From NCBI GenBank assembly GCA_004570425.1, contig SPQJ01000031.1, positions 1 to 53,067 of the forward strand: DNA of 53,067 bases. The letters are read 5' to 3'. The notes under the pieces were generated by a model, which worked only from the letters and a program-made list of their open reading frames with translations, made no database searches and had not been told where the DNA came from. A program made the translations under genes and the position numbers. Below, piece after piece: positions 43,535-52,297 of this stretch (position 1 is its first letter; each line of letters starts with the position of its first letter). The DNA is from Bacillus sp. AZ43 (GTDB taxonomy: Bacteria; Actinomycetota; Actinomycetes; Mycobacteriales; Geodermatophilaceae).

Positions 43535-45475
43535 ATGGTTCCCACCCCCCTCCCCCACGGCTCGTGGCCCACCGCGATCACGTCGGAGTTCGTGGTCCGC
43601 GCGGCCGCCGTACTCGGCGAGGTCGTCGTCGACGGCGAGGAGGTGTGGTGGTCGGAGTCCCGCCCGGCCGAGGGCGGCCGCTCGGTGATCGTCCGGCGGA
43701 GCGCCGACGGCACGGTCTCCGACGCGCTGCCGGCGCCGTGGAACGCGCGCACGCGGGTGCACGAGTACGGCGGGGCGGCGTGGACCGTCTCCCGGGGGAC
43801 GCTGTGGTTCACGGAGTTCACCGACCAGCGGCTGTACCGACTGGACGCGGGCAGCGACACACCCGTCGCCGTCACCCCCGAGCCCGCCGTCCCGGCCGGC
43901 GTGCGGCATGCCGACCTGCGGGTGCTGCCCGACGGTGGCGTGCTCGCCGTCCGCGAGACCCACCCGGCCTCCGGCGGCGCGGCCGACGTGGTCGACGAGC
44001 TCGTGCGGATCCACGACGACGGCACGGAGCTGCTCGTCTCCGGCCCCGACTTCGTCTCCGACCCACGACCGTCCCCGGAGGGCGACGCCCTGGCCTGGCT
44101 GCAGTGGGACCACCCGTCCATGCCGTGGGACGCCGCCCGGCTGGTGGTCCGCGGCGCCGACGGCCGGGAGCACCCGATCGCCGGTGGGGACGGCGAGTCG
44201 GTGGTGCAGCCGGTGTGGGGAGCGGACGGCACGCTGTGGTTCCTCTGCGACCGGACGAACTTCTGGTCGCTGTACCGGCGACGCCCGCACGGCGAGGTCG
44301 AGCTCGTCGTCGACGTGGGCAGCGACATCGGTGGGCCGCAGTGGCGGTTCGGGCAGAGCCGGTACGCGCTGCTGCCCGACGGCCGGGTCGCGTTCGCCTA
44401 CGGCCGCGCCGGTGCCGACCGGCTCGCCGTCCTCGAGGACGGCGCGGTCCGCGAGCTCGACGTGCCGTGGAGCGTCTTCCGGTACGTGACGGCCCAGGGG
44501 ACGTCGATCGTCTGCATGGCCGCGAGCCCCTCGAGCGAGCCGGTCGTCCTGCGGGTGGACGTCGACAGCGGCGAGCAGGAGGTGCTGCGCCCGGCGCGCG
44601 ACCTGGGGCTCGACCGGGGCTGGTTCTCGACCCCGGAGCACGTCACCTTCCCGACCGAGGACCGCGGTACCGGCATCGCCGAGGCGCACGCGCTGGTGTA
44701 CCCGCCGACGAACCCGGAGGCCACGGCCCCGGACGGCGACCTGCCGCCGCTGATCGTGATGGTGCACGGCGGCCCCACCGCGGCGGCCGTCCCCGTGCTG
44801 GACCTCGGGGTCCAGTACTGGACGTCGCGCGGCTTCTGCGTCGCCGACGTGGACTACCGCGGGTCCGTGGGATACGGCCGGCGCTACCGCGACGCGCTGC
44901 AGGGCCGGTGGGGCGTCGCCGACCTGGACGACGTCGTCGCGTGCGCCCGCTTCCTCGCCGGCAGCGGCCGGGTGGACCCCGCGCGCATGGCGATCACCGG
45001 CGGCTCGGCGGGTGGCTACACGACACTCGCCGCCCTGACGATGCGGCCCGGCGTCTTCACCGCGGGCGCGAGCCACTACGGCGTCGCCGACCTCGGCGCC
45101 CTCGCCGCCGAGACGCACAAGTTCGAGTCCCGCTACCTCGACGGGCTGGTGGCGCCGTGGCCGTCGGGCCGCGCCGTCTACGACGAGCGCTCGCCGATCA
45201 ACCACGTCGACGCGCTCGACACCCCGCTCGCGGTCTTCCAAGGCGACGAGGACGCCGTCGTGCCGCCGGACCAGGCCGAGGCGATCGTCGCGGCGCTGCG
45301 GGCCAAGGGGGTGCCGCACGCCTACCGGCTGTTCGCCGGCGAGCAGCACGGCTTCCGGAAGGCGGAGAACATCCGGGCGGCGCTCGACGGCGAGCTGTCG
45401 TTCTACGCCCAGGTGTGGGGCTTCGACCTGCCCGCCGAGGAGGGCATCGAGCCGATCGACGTCGTCGCCTCGTGA
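43535..45475 (+). CDS. S9-family prolyl oligopeptidase (dipeptidyl aminopeptidase/acylaminoacyl-peptidase type)
   Basis: A 646-residue cytoplasmic serine peptidase for short peptides. The N-terminal beta-propeller region (about 20-390) carries blades such as TVSRGTLWFTEFTDQRLYRLD and PVWGADGTLWFLCDRTNFWSLY. The C-terminal alpha/beta-hydrolase has an oxyanion HGGPT, SRGFCVADVDYRGSVGYGRRYRDAL, and the triad Ser491 (GGSAGG), Asp573 (GDEDAVVPP) and His605 (GEQHGF). There is no signal peptide. The longer upstream frame (to 41519) is the ftsK shadow. The next GNAT gene overlaps its stop (GTGA). Confidence 0.93.
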   Translation: MVPTPLPHGSWPTAITSEFVVRAAAVLGEVVVDGEEVWWSESRPAEGGRSVIVRRSADGTVSDALPAPWNARTRVHEYGGAAWTVSRGTLWFTEFTDQRLYRLDAGSDTPVAVTPEPAVPAGVRHADLRVLPDGGVLAVRETHPASGGAADVVDELVRIHDDGTELLVSGPDFVSDPRPSPEGDALAWLQWDHPSMPWDAARLVVRGADGREHPIAGGDGESVVQPVWGADGTLWFLCDRTNFWSLYRRRPHGEVELVVDVGSDIGGPQWRFGQSRYALLPDGRVAFAYGRAGADRLAVLEDGAVRELDVPWSVFRYVTAQGTSIVCMAASPSSEPVVLRVDVDSGEQEVLRPARDLGLDRGWFSTPEHVTFPTEDRGTGIAEAHALVYPPTNPEATAPDGDLPPLIVMVHGGPTAAAVPVLDLGVQYWTSRGFCVADVDYRGSVGYGRRYRDALQGRWGVADLDDVVACARFLAGSGRVDPARMAITGGSAGGYTTLAALTMRPGVFTAGASHYGVADLGALAAETHKFESRYLDGLVAPWPSGRAVYDERSPINHVDALDTPLAVFQGDEDAVVPPDQAEAIVAALRAKGVPHAYRLFAGEQHGFRKAENIRAALDGELSFYAQVWGFDLPAEEGIEPIDVVAS

Positions 45476-45921
45476 GCGGCGTGCGGCCGGCCCGCGAGGG
45501 CGACCTGCCGCTGCTGCGGGAGATCGAGCGCGCCGCGGGCCGGTCGTTCGCCGAGCTCGGCATGACGCTGGTCGCCGAGGACGAGCCGCCGTCGATCGGG
45601 ACCCTCCGGGAGTACCGGCGGGCCGGTCGGGCGTGGGTGCGTGCCGACGCCGACGACCGGGCGGTGGCCTACGTGCTGGCCGACGTGGTCGACGGCTGCG
45701 CGCACCTGGAGCAGGTGACCGTGCATCCCGACGCGGCGGGCCACGGGCACGGCCGCGACCTGGTCGAGCACCTGGCGGCCTGGGCGGCGGACCGCCACCT
45801 CCCGGCGATCACGCTGACCACGTTCGTCGACGTCCCTTGGAACGCCCCCTACTACGACATCGTCGCCCCTCCGGGCGACACCGCGGCCACGTGCCGTCCC
45901 CGACGTGCGCTGAGCCGCTGA
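45472..45921 (+). CDS. GNAT-family acetyltransferase, C-terminally truncated or frameshifted
   Basis: The first 125 residues are a good GNAT (VRPAREGDLPLLREIERAAG; VAYVLADVVDGCAHLEQVTVHPDAAGHGHGRDLVEHLAAWA; ITLTTFVDVPWNAPYY). In this subfamily the chain should continue NAPYYxRLGFRxL and so on through beta6-beta7. Here it switches after PYYD to IVAPPGDTAATCRPRRALSR and stops, with no resemblance to the family. Neither of the other frames over the next 60 bases restores the motif, so it appears truncated by a deletion, not a simple frameshift. It may still fold partly or be a recent pseudogene. It is coupled to the S9 peptidase by a GTGA overlap. Confidence 0.75.
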   Translation: MSGVRPAREGDLPLLREIERAAGRSFAELGMTLVAEDEPPSIGTLREYRRAGRAWVRADADDRAVAYVLADVVDGCAHLEQVTVHPDAAGHGHGRDLVEHLAAWAADRHLPAITLTTFVDVPWNAPYYDIVAPPGDTAATCRPRRALSR

Positions 45922-45977
45922 GTCGCTCCTGCGCGGACCCCTCCGGGGCCCACTCGGCCCGACGAAGCCGCCCGTCG

Positions 45978-47678
45978 CTAGACCTCCAGCACGGTCGGGA
46001 TGATCATGGGCCGGCGGCGGTGGGTGTCCGACACCCACTTGCCGACCGTCCGGCGGATCACCTGCGAGAGCCGGTGCGAGTCGATCTCGTCGTCCTGCAG
46101 GGCCCGCTTGAGGTTGTCCTCGACCAGGGCCAGCACCTCGTCGAACGCCGCCGGGTCGTCGGAGAAGCCCTTGGTCGAGAGGTGCACCGGCCGCACGATC
46201 GTCCGCGTCGAGGGTTCGATGACGACGGTGAGCGCCACGAAGCCCTCGTCACCGAGGATCCGCCGCGCCTGCAGCGACTCCTCCCCCACGTCGCCGACGT
46301 TGAGGCCGTCGACGTAGACGTTGCCGATCGGCACGCTGCCCACGATCGAGGCCTTGCCGTCGACGAGGTCCACGACGACGCCGTCCTCGGCGAGGATGAC
46401 CCGATCCCGGGCCATGCCCGTCTCCTCCGCCAGCGCGGCGTGGGCGCGCAGGTGCCGCCACTCCCCGTGCACGGGCATCAGGTACCGGGGCTTGGCGACG
46501 TTCAGCAGCGTGCGCAGCTCGCCGGCCGGGGCGTGGCCGGAGACGTGCACGCGGGCGGTCTCCTTGTGCACCACCGTCGCGCCCAGCCGGGCCAGGCCGT
46601 TGATCACCTTGTAGACGGCGGTCTCGTTGCCCGGCACCAACGACGAGGCGAGGACGACCGTGTCGCCGGCCTCGATGGTGACCTGGTGGTGCTCCCCGCG
46701 CGCCATGCGGCCCAGCGCCGACAGCGGCTCGCCCTGGGAGCCGGTGCTCACCAGCACGACCTGCTCGGGCGGCATCGCGGCGGCGTCGTCCAGCGAGACC
46801 ATCAGGCCGGGCGCGACGCGCAGCAGGCCGAGGTCGCGGGCCACCCCCATGTTGCGCACCATCGAGCGCCCGACGAACGCGACCTTGCGGCCGTGCATCT
46901 CGGCGGCGTCGAGCACCTGCTGGATGCGGTGCACGTGGCTGGCGAAGCTGGAGACGATCAGCCGCTGGGTGGCCCGGCGGAACACGTCCTCGAGGACGGG
47001 CCCGATCGACCGCTCCGGGGTGACGAAGCCGGGCACCTCGGCGTTGGTGGAGTCGGCCAGCAGCAGGTCGATGCCCGAGAGGCCCAGCCGGGCGAAGGCG
47101 CCCAGGTCGGTGAGGACGCCGTCCAGGGGCAGCTGGTCCATCTTGAAGTCGCCGGTGTGCACGAGGACGCCCGCCGGCGTGTGCACCGCGACGGCGAGCG
47201 CGTCGGGGATCGAGTGGTTCACCGAGATGAACTCGCAGTGGAACGGACCGGCGACGTGGTCCTCCCCCGCCGCGACCTCCACCAGCGTCGGGTCCAGGCG
47301 GTGCTCGCGGAGCTTGGCCGCCACCAGCGCGAGGGTGAACCGGGAGCCGACCAGCGGGATGTCCTCCCGCAGCCGCAGCAGGTACGGGATCGCGCCGATG
47401 TGGTCCTCGTGCCCGTGGGTGAGGACGACGGCGTCGACGTCGTCGAGGCGGTGCTCGATGACGCCGAAGTCCGGGAGGATCAGGTCGACGCCGGGCTGCT
47501 CCGCCTCCGGGAACAGCACCCCGCAGTCGATGATCAGCAGGCGGCCGCCGAACTCGAGGACGGCCATGTTGCGGCCGATCTCGCCGAGGCCACCCAGCGC
47601 CATGACCCGCAGCCCGCCCTCGGGCAGCGGAGGCGGCGCCTTGAGGTCGAGGTGCGGCTGGGTGACCTGCCCGCTCAC
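45978..47678 (-). CDS. rnj: Ribonuclease J
   Basis: RNase J is a metallo-beta-lactamase/beta-CASP nuclease with 5'-3' exonuclease and endonuclease activity in mRNA decay and rRNA maturation. The 566-residue protein begins with a short tail, then ALGGLGEIGRNM, and has the metal motif HGHEDH (88-93), NHSIPDA, HTGDFKMD, STNAEVPG and the beta-CASP motifs GRSMVRNMGVA, STGSQGEP and VHVSGHA, PRYLMPVHGEWRHL. A C-terminal dimerisation domain follows. The GTG at 47678 overlaps the dapA stop (GTGA). dapA and rnj are adjacent in many actinobacteria, which couples a lysine/cell-wall gene to an RNA-decay enzyme. Confidence 0.96.
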   Translation of the reverse strand: MSGQVTQPHLDLKAPPPLPEGGLRVMALGGLGEIGRNMAVLEFGGRLLIIDCGVLFPEAEQPGVDLILPDFGVIEHRLDDVDAVVLTHGHEDHIGAIPYLLRLREDIPLVGSRFTLALVAAKLREHRLDPTLVEVAAGEDHVAGPFHCEFISVNHSIPDALAVAVHTPAGVLVHTGDFKMDQLPLDGVLTDLGAFARLGLSGIDLLLADSTNAEVPGFVTPERSIGPVLEDVFRRATQRLIVSSFASHVHRIQQVLDAAEMHGRKVAFVGRSMVRNMGVARDLGLLRVAPGLMVSLDDAAAMPPEQVVLVSTGSQGEPLSALGRMARGEHHQVTIEAGDTVVLASSLVPGNETAVYKVINGLARLGATVVHKETARVHVSGHAPAGELRTLLNVAKPRYLMPVHGEWRHLRAHAALAEETGMARDRVILAEDGVVVDLVDGKASIVGSVPIGNVYVDGLNVGDVGEESLQARRILGDEGFVALTVVIEPSTRTIVRPVHLSTKGFSDDPAAFDEVLALVEDNLKRALQDDEIDSHRLSQVIRRTVGKWVSDTHRRRPMIIPTVLEV

Positions 47679-48571
47679 AGCTCGACGCCCCCGGCGGCGA
47701 GGTCCTTCCGCAGCTGGTCCAGCTGCTCGGGGGTCGCGTCCACCAGGGGCGGGCGGACCGGCCCGGCCGGTAGACCGAGCGCGTTGAGCGCCGCCTTGAC
47801 CGTGATGACGCCCTGCGTGCGGAAGACGCCGGTGTACACCGGCAGCAGGCTCTCGTTGATCGCGCGCGCCTTGACCAGGTCGCCGGCCTCCACCGCCGCG
47901 ACCAGGTCGGCGATCCGCGGCCCGACCAGGTGGGACACCACGCTGACCACGCCGACGCCACCCAGGGCGAGGATCGGCAGGTTCAGCATGTCCTCGCCGC
48001 TGTAGTAGGCCAGGTCGGTGCGGGCGAGCGTCCAGGCGAGGGCCCCCAGGTCGCCCTTGGCGTCCTTGACCGCGACGATCTTCGGGTGCTCGGCGGCCCG
48101 GACGAGGGTCTCGACCTCGATGGGCATGCCGGTGCGGATCGGGATGTCGTAGAGCATCACCGGCAGGTCGGTGCTGTCGGCGACGGCCGTGAAGTGCCGC
48201 AGGAGACCGGCCTGCGGCGGGCGGTTGTAGTACGGGGTGACGACGAGCAGGCCGTGCACGCCGAGCCGTTCGGCGGACCGGGCCAGGTCGATGGAGTGCG
48301 CGGTGTCGTTGGTGCCGACACCGGCGACCACGGTCGCCCGGTCGCCGACCGCGTCCAGCACGACCTCGAGGACCGCGTGCTGCTCGGCGTCGCTGACCGT
48401 CGGCGCCTCGCCCGTCGTGCCGAAGACGACGAGCCCGTCGTTGCCGCCCCGGTCGACCAGGTGCGCGGCCAGCTCCTGGGCGCCGGCGAGGTCGATCGAC
48501 CCGTCCTCGGCCAGCGGGGTCACCATCGCCGTGAGCACGCGCCCGAACGGCCGGGCGGGGTCGGTGGTCAT
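47675..48571 (-). CDS. dapA: 4-hydroxy-tetrahydrodipicolinate synthase
   Basis: DapA condenses pyruvate with aspartate semialdehyde, the first committed step to lysine and diaminopimelate. The 298-residue TIM barrel has the Schiff-base Lys169 in KIVAVKDAKGD, the GTTGEA motif (51-56) with the proton-relay Thr, VTPYYNRP with Tyr at 114-115, and YDIPIRTG (141-148). The ATG at 48571 is preceded by TAGATT then CCTCCC, a leaderless layout whose -10 begins with the folA stop codon. It is translated in a GTGA overlap with rnj. Confidence 0.96.
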   Translation of the reverse strand: MTTDPARPFGRVLTAMVTPLAEDGSIDLAGAQELAAHLVDRGGNDGLVVFGTTGEAPTVSDAEQHAVLEVVLDAVGDRATVVAGVGTNDTAHSIDLARSAERLGVHGLLVVTPYYNRPPQAGLLRHFTAVADSTDLPVMLYDIPIRTGMPIEVETLVRAAEHPKIVAVKDAKGDLGALAWTLARTDLAYYSGEDMLNLPILALGGVGVVSVVSHLVGPRIADLVAAVEAGDLVKARAINESLLPVYTGVFRTQGVITVKAALNALGLPAGPVRPPLVDATPEQLDQLRKDLAAGGVEL

Positions 48572-48577
48572 GGGAGG

Positions 48578-48583
48578 AATCTA
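48578..48583 (-). promoter_or_regulatory. Leaderless-type -10 box of dapA, sharing the folA stop codon
   Basis: On the minus strand TAGATT, whose first three bases are the folA TAG stop, is followed by six bases and the dapA ATG at 48571. Confidence 0.65.
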
Positions 48584-49123
48584 CCCAGCGGCGGTGTCGG
48601 AACCCCGGCCGTACTCCGACACGGCGTACCGCAGGCCGGTCGCCCCGGACGTCGCCCAGCCCTCCTCCGGCGTGCGGGCGGAGCGCCGCCATTCCGGGCC
48701 CAGCTCGGGGGCGAACGTGTCGCCGTCCACCGCGACGTCGACGTCGGTGACCACCAGCCGGTCGGCGTGCGGGAGGAACGCCGCGTACACCGCGCCCCCG
48801 CCGATCACCCAGAGCGGCTCGCTCCGGGACAGCACCTCCCCGACCGAGCCGGCCCGCTCCGCCCCGTCGGCCGACCAGTCCCGGTCGGAGGTGAGGACGA
48901 CGTTGGTGCGCCCCGGCAGCGGGCGGAACCGCTCGGGCAGCGACTCCCAGGTGCGGCGGCCCATCACGACGGTGGAGCCGGTGGTCAGGGTCCGGAAGAG
49001 CTTCAGGTCCTCGGGCAGGTGCCAGGGCAGGCCGCCGCCGGCCCCGATGACCCGCCCTCGTGCCTGGGCCCAGATCAGCGCCACGCCTTCTCGCCCGGCT
49101 CGCGAGCTCGCCGGGGCGGTCAC
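48581..49123 (-). CDS. folA: Dihydrofolate reductase
   Basis: DHFR reduces dihydrofolate, the by-product of the ThyA reaction encoded just upstream. The 180-residue protein has the N-terminal [30 protein letters not shown] (read in two halves), the active-site acid Asp39 (equivalent to E. coli Asp27), [24 protein letters not shown] and [24 protein letters not shown]. The GTG at 49123 overlaps the thyA stop by four bases; a GTG at 49084 would give a shorter, standard N-terminus and cannot be ruled out. Confidence 0.94.
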   Translation of the reverse strand: MTAPASSRAGREGVALIWAQARGRVIGAGGGLPWHLPEDLKLFRTLTTGSTVVMGRRTWESLPERFRPLPGRTNVVLTSDRDWSADGAERAGSVGEVLSRSEPLWVIGGGAVYAAFLPHADRLVVTDVDVAVDGDTFAPELGPEWRRSARTPEEGWATSGATGLRYAVSEYGRGSDTAAG

Positions 49124-49929
49124 ACCGCCACGGCTGCCCGGATCGCCGGGTGGTGCCGGTAGTCGTGCAGCGTGAAGTGCTCGAAGGTGTAGTCGAACAA
49201 CGACGGGGCGGGCGCGAGCTCGAGCGTCGGGAAGGGCAGCACCTCGCGGGAGAGCTGCTGGCGGACCTGCTCGACGTGGTTGCTGTAGATGTGGCAGTCG
49301 CCGCCGACCCAGATGAAGTCGCCCGGCGCCAGGCCCACCTGGTCGGCGACCATGCGGGTCAGCAGGGCGTAGCTGGCGATGTTGAACGGGACACCGAGGA
49401 ACATGTCCGCGCTGCGCTGGTAGAGCTGGCAGGAGAGCTTCCCGTCGGCGACGTAGAACTGGAACAGCGCGTGGCAGGGGGCCAGCGCCATGTCGGGGAG
49501 CGAGCCGACGTTCCAGGCCGACACGATCATGCGGCGGGAGTCGGGGTCGGTGCGCAGCGTGCTGAGCAGGTTCTCGATCTGGTCGACCTGCCCGCCGTCG
49601 GGCGTCGGCCACGACCGCCACTGGACGCCGTAGACCGGGCCCAGCTCGCCCTGCGGTGACGCCCACTCGTCCCAGATGGTGACGCCGTTCTCCTGCAGCC
49701 AGCCGACGTTGCTGTCCCCGCGCAGGAACCACAGCAGCTCGACGGCGATCGAGCGGAAGTGCACCTTCTTCGTCGTCACCAGGGGGAAGCGCTCGGAGAG
49801 GTCGTACCGGAGGCGCTCGCCGAACAGGCTGACGGTGCCGGTGCCGGTGCGGTCCTCCTTCGGCGTGCCCTGCTCGAGGATCCGTCGCAGGAGGTCTTCG
49901 TACTGGGTGTCGATGGGTGCGCCGTCCAC
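49120..49929 (-). CDS. thyA: Thymidylate synthase
   Basis: ThyA methylates dUMP to dTMP with methylene-tetrahydrofolate. The GTG at 49929 gives 269 residues. The catalytic Cys152 lies in [12 protein letters not shown]; other signatures are [103 protein letters not shown] and the C-terminal AAVAV. The TACTCT -10 box ends seven bases before the GTG. It forms a leaderless thyA-folA transcript in the order found in many bacteria. Confidence 0.97.
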   Translation of the reverse strand: MDGAPIDTQYEDLLRRILEQGTPKEDRTGTGTVSLFGERLRYDLSERFPLVTTKKVHFRSIAVELLWFLRGDSNVGWLQENGVTIWDEWASPQGELGPVYGVQWRSWPTPDGGQVDQIENLLSTLRTDPDSRRMIVSAWNVGSLPDMALAPCHALFQFYVADGKLSCQLYQRSADMFLGVPFNIASYALLTRMVADQVGLAPGDFIWVGGDCHIYSNHVEQVRQQLSREVLPFPTLELAPAPSLFDYTFEHFTLHDYRHHPAIRAAVAV

Positions 49930-49936
49930 GCGCCCG

Positions 49937-49942
49937 AGAGTA
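49937..49942 (-). promoter_or_regulatory. Leaderless-type -10 box of thyA-folA
   Basis: On the minus strand TACTCT is followed by seven bases and GTG at 49929. Confidence 0.65.
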
Positions 49943-49997
49943 CGGCCGGCCGCCGACGAGAGGCACCGCCCGGCCACACCCGCCCCAGGGGCCCGGT

Positions 49998-50003
49998 CAG
50001 ACT
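49998..50003 (+). promoter_or_regulatory. Leaderless-type -10 box of the DUF1232 gene
   Basis: CAGACT is followed by six bases and the GTG at 50010; no Shine-Dalgarno. The same hexamer and spacing precede the MFS gene at 27257. Confidence 0.4.
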
Positions 50004-50009
50004 CTCCGG

Positions 50010-50429
50010 GTGGAGTGGTGGCAGACCCTGCTCGCCGTGGCCGGCGGCCTCCTGCTGCTCTGGGCGGTCCTGCTGGCTCTGTTGTGGCGCGCCCGGCCGG
50101 AGGACCTCACGGTGCGCGAGGCCCTGCGGCTGCTGCCCGACCTGGTCAGGCTGGTGCGCCGGCTGGCGGCCGACCGGTCCCTCCCCCGCGGGGTGCGCGT
50201 CCGGCTGTGGCTGCTGCTGGCCTACCTGCTCTCCCCGGTCGACCTCGTCCCCGACGTCGTCCCGGTGCTGGGCCACGCCGACGACGTCGTCGTGGTCGCC
50301 CTCGCGCTGCGCTCCGTGGTGCGGACCGCCGGACGGGACGCCGTGGCGCGCGCCTGGCCCGGCGGCGCGGCGGGCCTGTCCGTCGTCCTGCGCCTGGCCG
50401 GCTCAGCCGGGGACGTCCACCCGGGCTGA
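50010..50429 (+). CDS. DUF1232 (YkvA-like) membrane protein
   Basis: A 139-residue protein with an N-terminal membrane helix ([24 protein letters not shown], about 3-26) and a DUF1232 core (about 60-110; [41 protein letters not shown]). The family motif SPVDLVPD-x2-P is intact. Function is unknown. GTG at 50010 follows a CAGACT -10-like box by six bases. Its last 27 bases overlap the convergent glycosylase gene. Confidence 0.9.
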   Translation: MEWWQTLLAVAGGLLLLWAVLLALLWRARPEDLTVREALRLLPDLVRLVRRLAADRSLPRGVRVRLWLLLAYLLSPVDLVPDVVPVLGHADDVVVVALALRSVVRTAGRDAVARAWPGGAAGLSVVLRLAGSAGDVHPG

Positions 50430-51638
50430 GCCGGTGGCGTGCGCCAGCGCGCCGGCGAGGTCTCCGCGGTCGGCCACCGCGACGTCGTCGAGCTCCAGCC
50501 AGTCGGCCATGAGGCGCAGCTCGTCGGCGAGGGCGGCCGCCACCAGCGGGTGGTCGACGCCCTCCTCGCCGTGCACCGCCTGCACCCGGAGCACGCCTGC
50601 CCGGCGGTCGGCCTTGAGGTCGGCGCGGGCGACGAGCTGGTCGCCGAGGAGGAAGGGCAGCACGTAGTAGCCGTGCACCCGCTTGGCGGCCGGGGTGTAG
50701 ATCTCCAGGCGGTACCGGAACCCGAAGATGCGCTCCACCCGCTGGCGCTCCCAGACCAGCGAGTCGAACGGGCTGAGCAGGGCGCGCGCCCGGATCCACC
50801 GGGGACGGCGGGCCTGCGGGTCCAGCCACGCCGGCGCGCCCCACCCGGCGACGTCGACGGGGAGCAGCTCGCCCGCGTCGGCCAGCTCCGCGATCGCCGT
50901 CCGGGCGGCTGCCGGCCGGAGCCGGAAGTAGTCGCGCAGGTCGCGCTCGGTGGCGACCCCGAGGGCCCGGGAGGCGACCCGGACGAGCTCCCGCACGGCG
51001 TCGGCGGGGTCGGGAGTGGGCGTCTGCAGGACGGCGGCCGGCAGCACCCGTTCGGTGAGGTCGTAGACCTTCTCGAAGCTGCTCGTCCGGTGCGTGGCCG
51101 TGATCTCGCCGGTGAAGAAGAGCCACTCGAGGGCCACCTTGCCGGCATGCCAGTCCCACATCTCGCCGGACCGCTCCCGCGGCCCTTCGAGCAGGTCGCC
51201 GGCCTTGAGCGGGCCGTCGGTGCGGACACGGTCGAGGACCTCGGCGACGAAGCCCGGGCGCTCCTGCTGGAGGCGGACCATGTTCCCCCAGGCGAACTGC
51301 TCGGCCGCGGCCATCCGCCACCGCAGGTGGGGCTCCAGGTGGACGGGCAGGAACGACGCCTCGTGCGCCCAGTACTCGAACACCGCGTGGCGGCGCGCGG
51401 TCAGGTCGTCCAGGGCCGCGCGCGGATAGGCGCCGAGCCGGCTGAACGCGGGCAGGTAGTGCGAGCGGGACAGCACGTTCACCGAGTCGATCTGCACCAC
51501 GGCCAGCCGGTCGACGAGCCGTCGCAGCTGCCGGACCCCGACGGCACCCGACGGGCGCGGGTCGGCGAAGCCCTGCGCGGCCAGCGCGATGCGTCGTGCC
51601 AGGCCGGCCGGGAGTCGTTCGGGACGGGCGGCGCTCAC
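50403..51638 (-). CDS. YcaQ/AlkZ-family (HTH_42) DNA glycosylase
   Basis: A 411-residue winged-helix protein of the family once called DUF1006. Characterised members (AlkZ in Streptomyces, YcaQ in E. coli) excise bulky or crosslinking alkylation damage. The predicted catalytic QxD/QxQ motif is Gln49-Ile50-Asp51 in AVVQIDSVNVLSRSHYLPAFSR; AHEASFLP and LSPFDSLVWERQRVERIFGFRYRLEIYTPAAKR are other family landmarks. AlkZ proper has QxQ and lies in azinomycin clusters; QxD is typical of the YcaQ-like branch. The GTG at 51638 is used. It overlaps the convergent DUF1232 gene by 27 bases. Confidence 0.9.
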   Translation of the reverse strand: MSAARPERLPAGLARRIALAAQGFADPRPSGAVGVRQLRRLVDRLAVVQIDSVNVLSRSHYLPAFSRLGAYPRAALDDLTARRHAVFEYWAHEASFLPVHLEPHLRWRMAAAEQFAWGNMVRLQQERPGFVAEVLDRVRTDGPLKAGDLLEGPRERSGEMWDWHAGKVALEWLFFTGEITATHRTSSFEKVYDLTERVLPAAVLQTPTPDPADAVRELVRVASRALGVATERDLRDYFRLRPAAARTAIAELADAGELLPVDVAGWGAPAWLDPQARRPRWIRARALLSPFDSLVWERQRVERIFGFRYRLEIYTPAAKRVHGYYVLPFLLGDQLVARADLKADRRAGVLRVQAVHGEEGVDHPLVAAALADELRLMADWLELDDVAVADRGDLAGALAHATGSARVDVPG

Positions 51639-51691
51639 GTCGTCCGATCCTGCCGGGCGGGTACGACGAACGCGCCGATCAGGGTCGTGCT

Positions 51692-51697
51692 TACGCT
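51692..51697 (+). promoter_or_regulatory. Leaderless-type -10 box of the GNAT gene at 51704
   Basis: TACGCT, six bases, then GTG at 51704; no Shine-Dalgarno. Confidence 0.6.
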
Positions 51698-51703
51698 GCC
51701 CGG

Positions 51704-52297
51704 GTGAACCCCGAGGTGCCGTTCCCGCGCATGACCGGGACGGCGGACGCGTCCGTCCGGCCGGCCGTGCCGGAGGACGCGGCGGAGATCGCGCGCATCC
51801 AGCTGGTCACCTGGCGGACCGCCTACGGGTCGACGCTCCCGTCGTCGGTCCTGGACGAGTGGGACGCGGACGCGGCCGCCGCCAGCTGGCGCGCCGCGAT
51901 CACCGCCCCGCCGACGCCCGGTCACGGCGTGCTGGTCGCGCTCGAGCGGAACACGCTCGTCGGCTTCGCCGCCTTCGGCCCCGCCGAGCTCTCCCCCGGC
52001 GAGCAGCCGGACCCGTCCGGCCCCTCGGCGGAGATCGGCACCCTGCTCGTGGAGCCGCGCTGGGGGCGACGGGGGCACGGCAGCCGGCTGCTGGCGGCGG
52101 TGAGCGACCTGGCGCGGGCGGGCGGCGCCGCCCGCCTGCAGGTCTGGCTGCTGGAGGCCGACCGGGTGTCGGCCGGCTTCTACGAGTCCGCCGGCTGGGA
52201 GCCCGACGGCTGGGCACGCACGCTCGACACCGGCGCGTCCCCGCTGCGGGAGATCCGCTGGCACGCACTGCTGGACGGCGGGGAGGGGACGGCGTGA
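51704..52297 (+). CDS. GNAT-family N-acetyltransferase
   Basis: A 197-residue acetyltransferase. The start GTG follows a TACGCT -10 box; the frame to 51596 is an artefact of the divergent gene. The GNAT core is SVRPAVPEDAAEIARIQLVTWRTAYG (beta1-alpha1, with the WRTAY motif of a common subfamily), EIGTLLVEPRWGRRGHGSRLLAAVSDLA (beta4, acetyl-CoA loop RRGHGS) and RLQVWLLEADRVSAGFYESAGW (beta5-alpha4). The substrate is unknown. Its stop overlaps the next gene (GTGA). Confidence 0.92.
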   Translation: MNPEVPFPRMTGTADASVRPAVPEDAAEIARIQLVTWRTAYGSTLPSSVLDEWDADAAAASWRAAITAPPTPGHGVLVALERNTLVGFAAFGPAELSPGEQPDPSGPSAEIGTLLVEPRWGRRGHGSRLLAAVSDLARAGGAARLQVWLLEADRVSAGFYESAGWEPDGWARTLDTGASPLREIRWHALLDGGEGTA

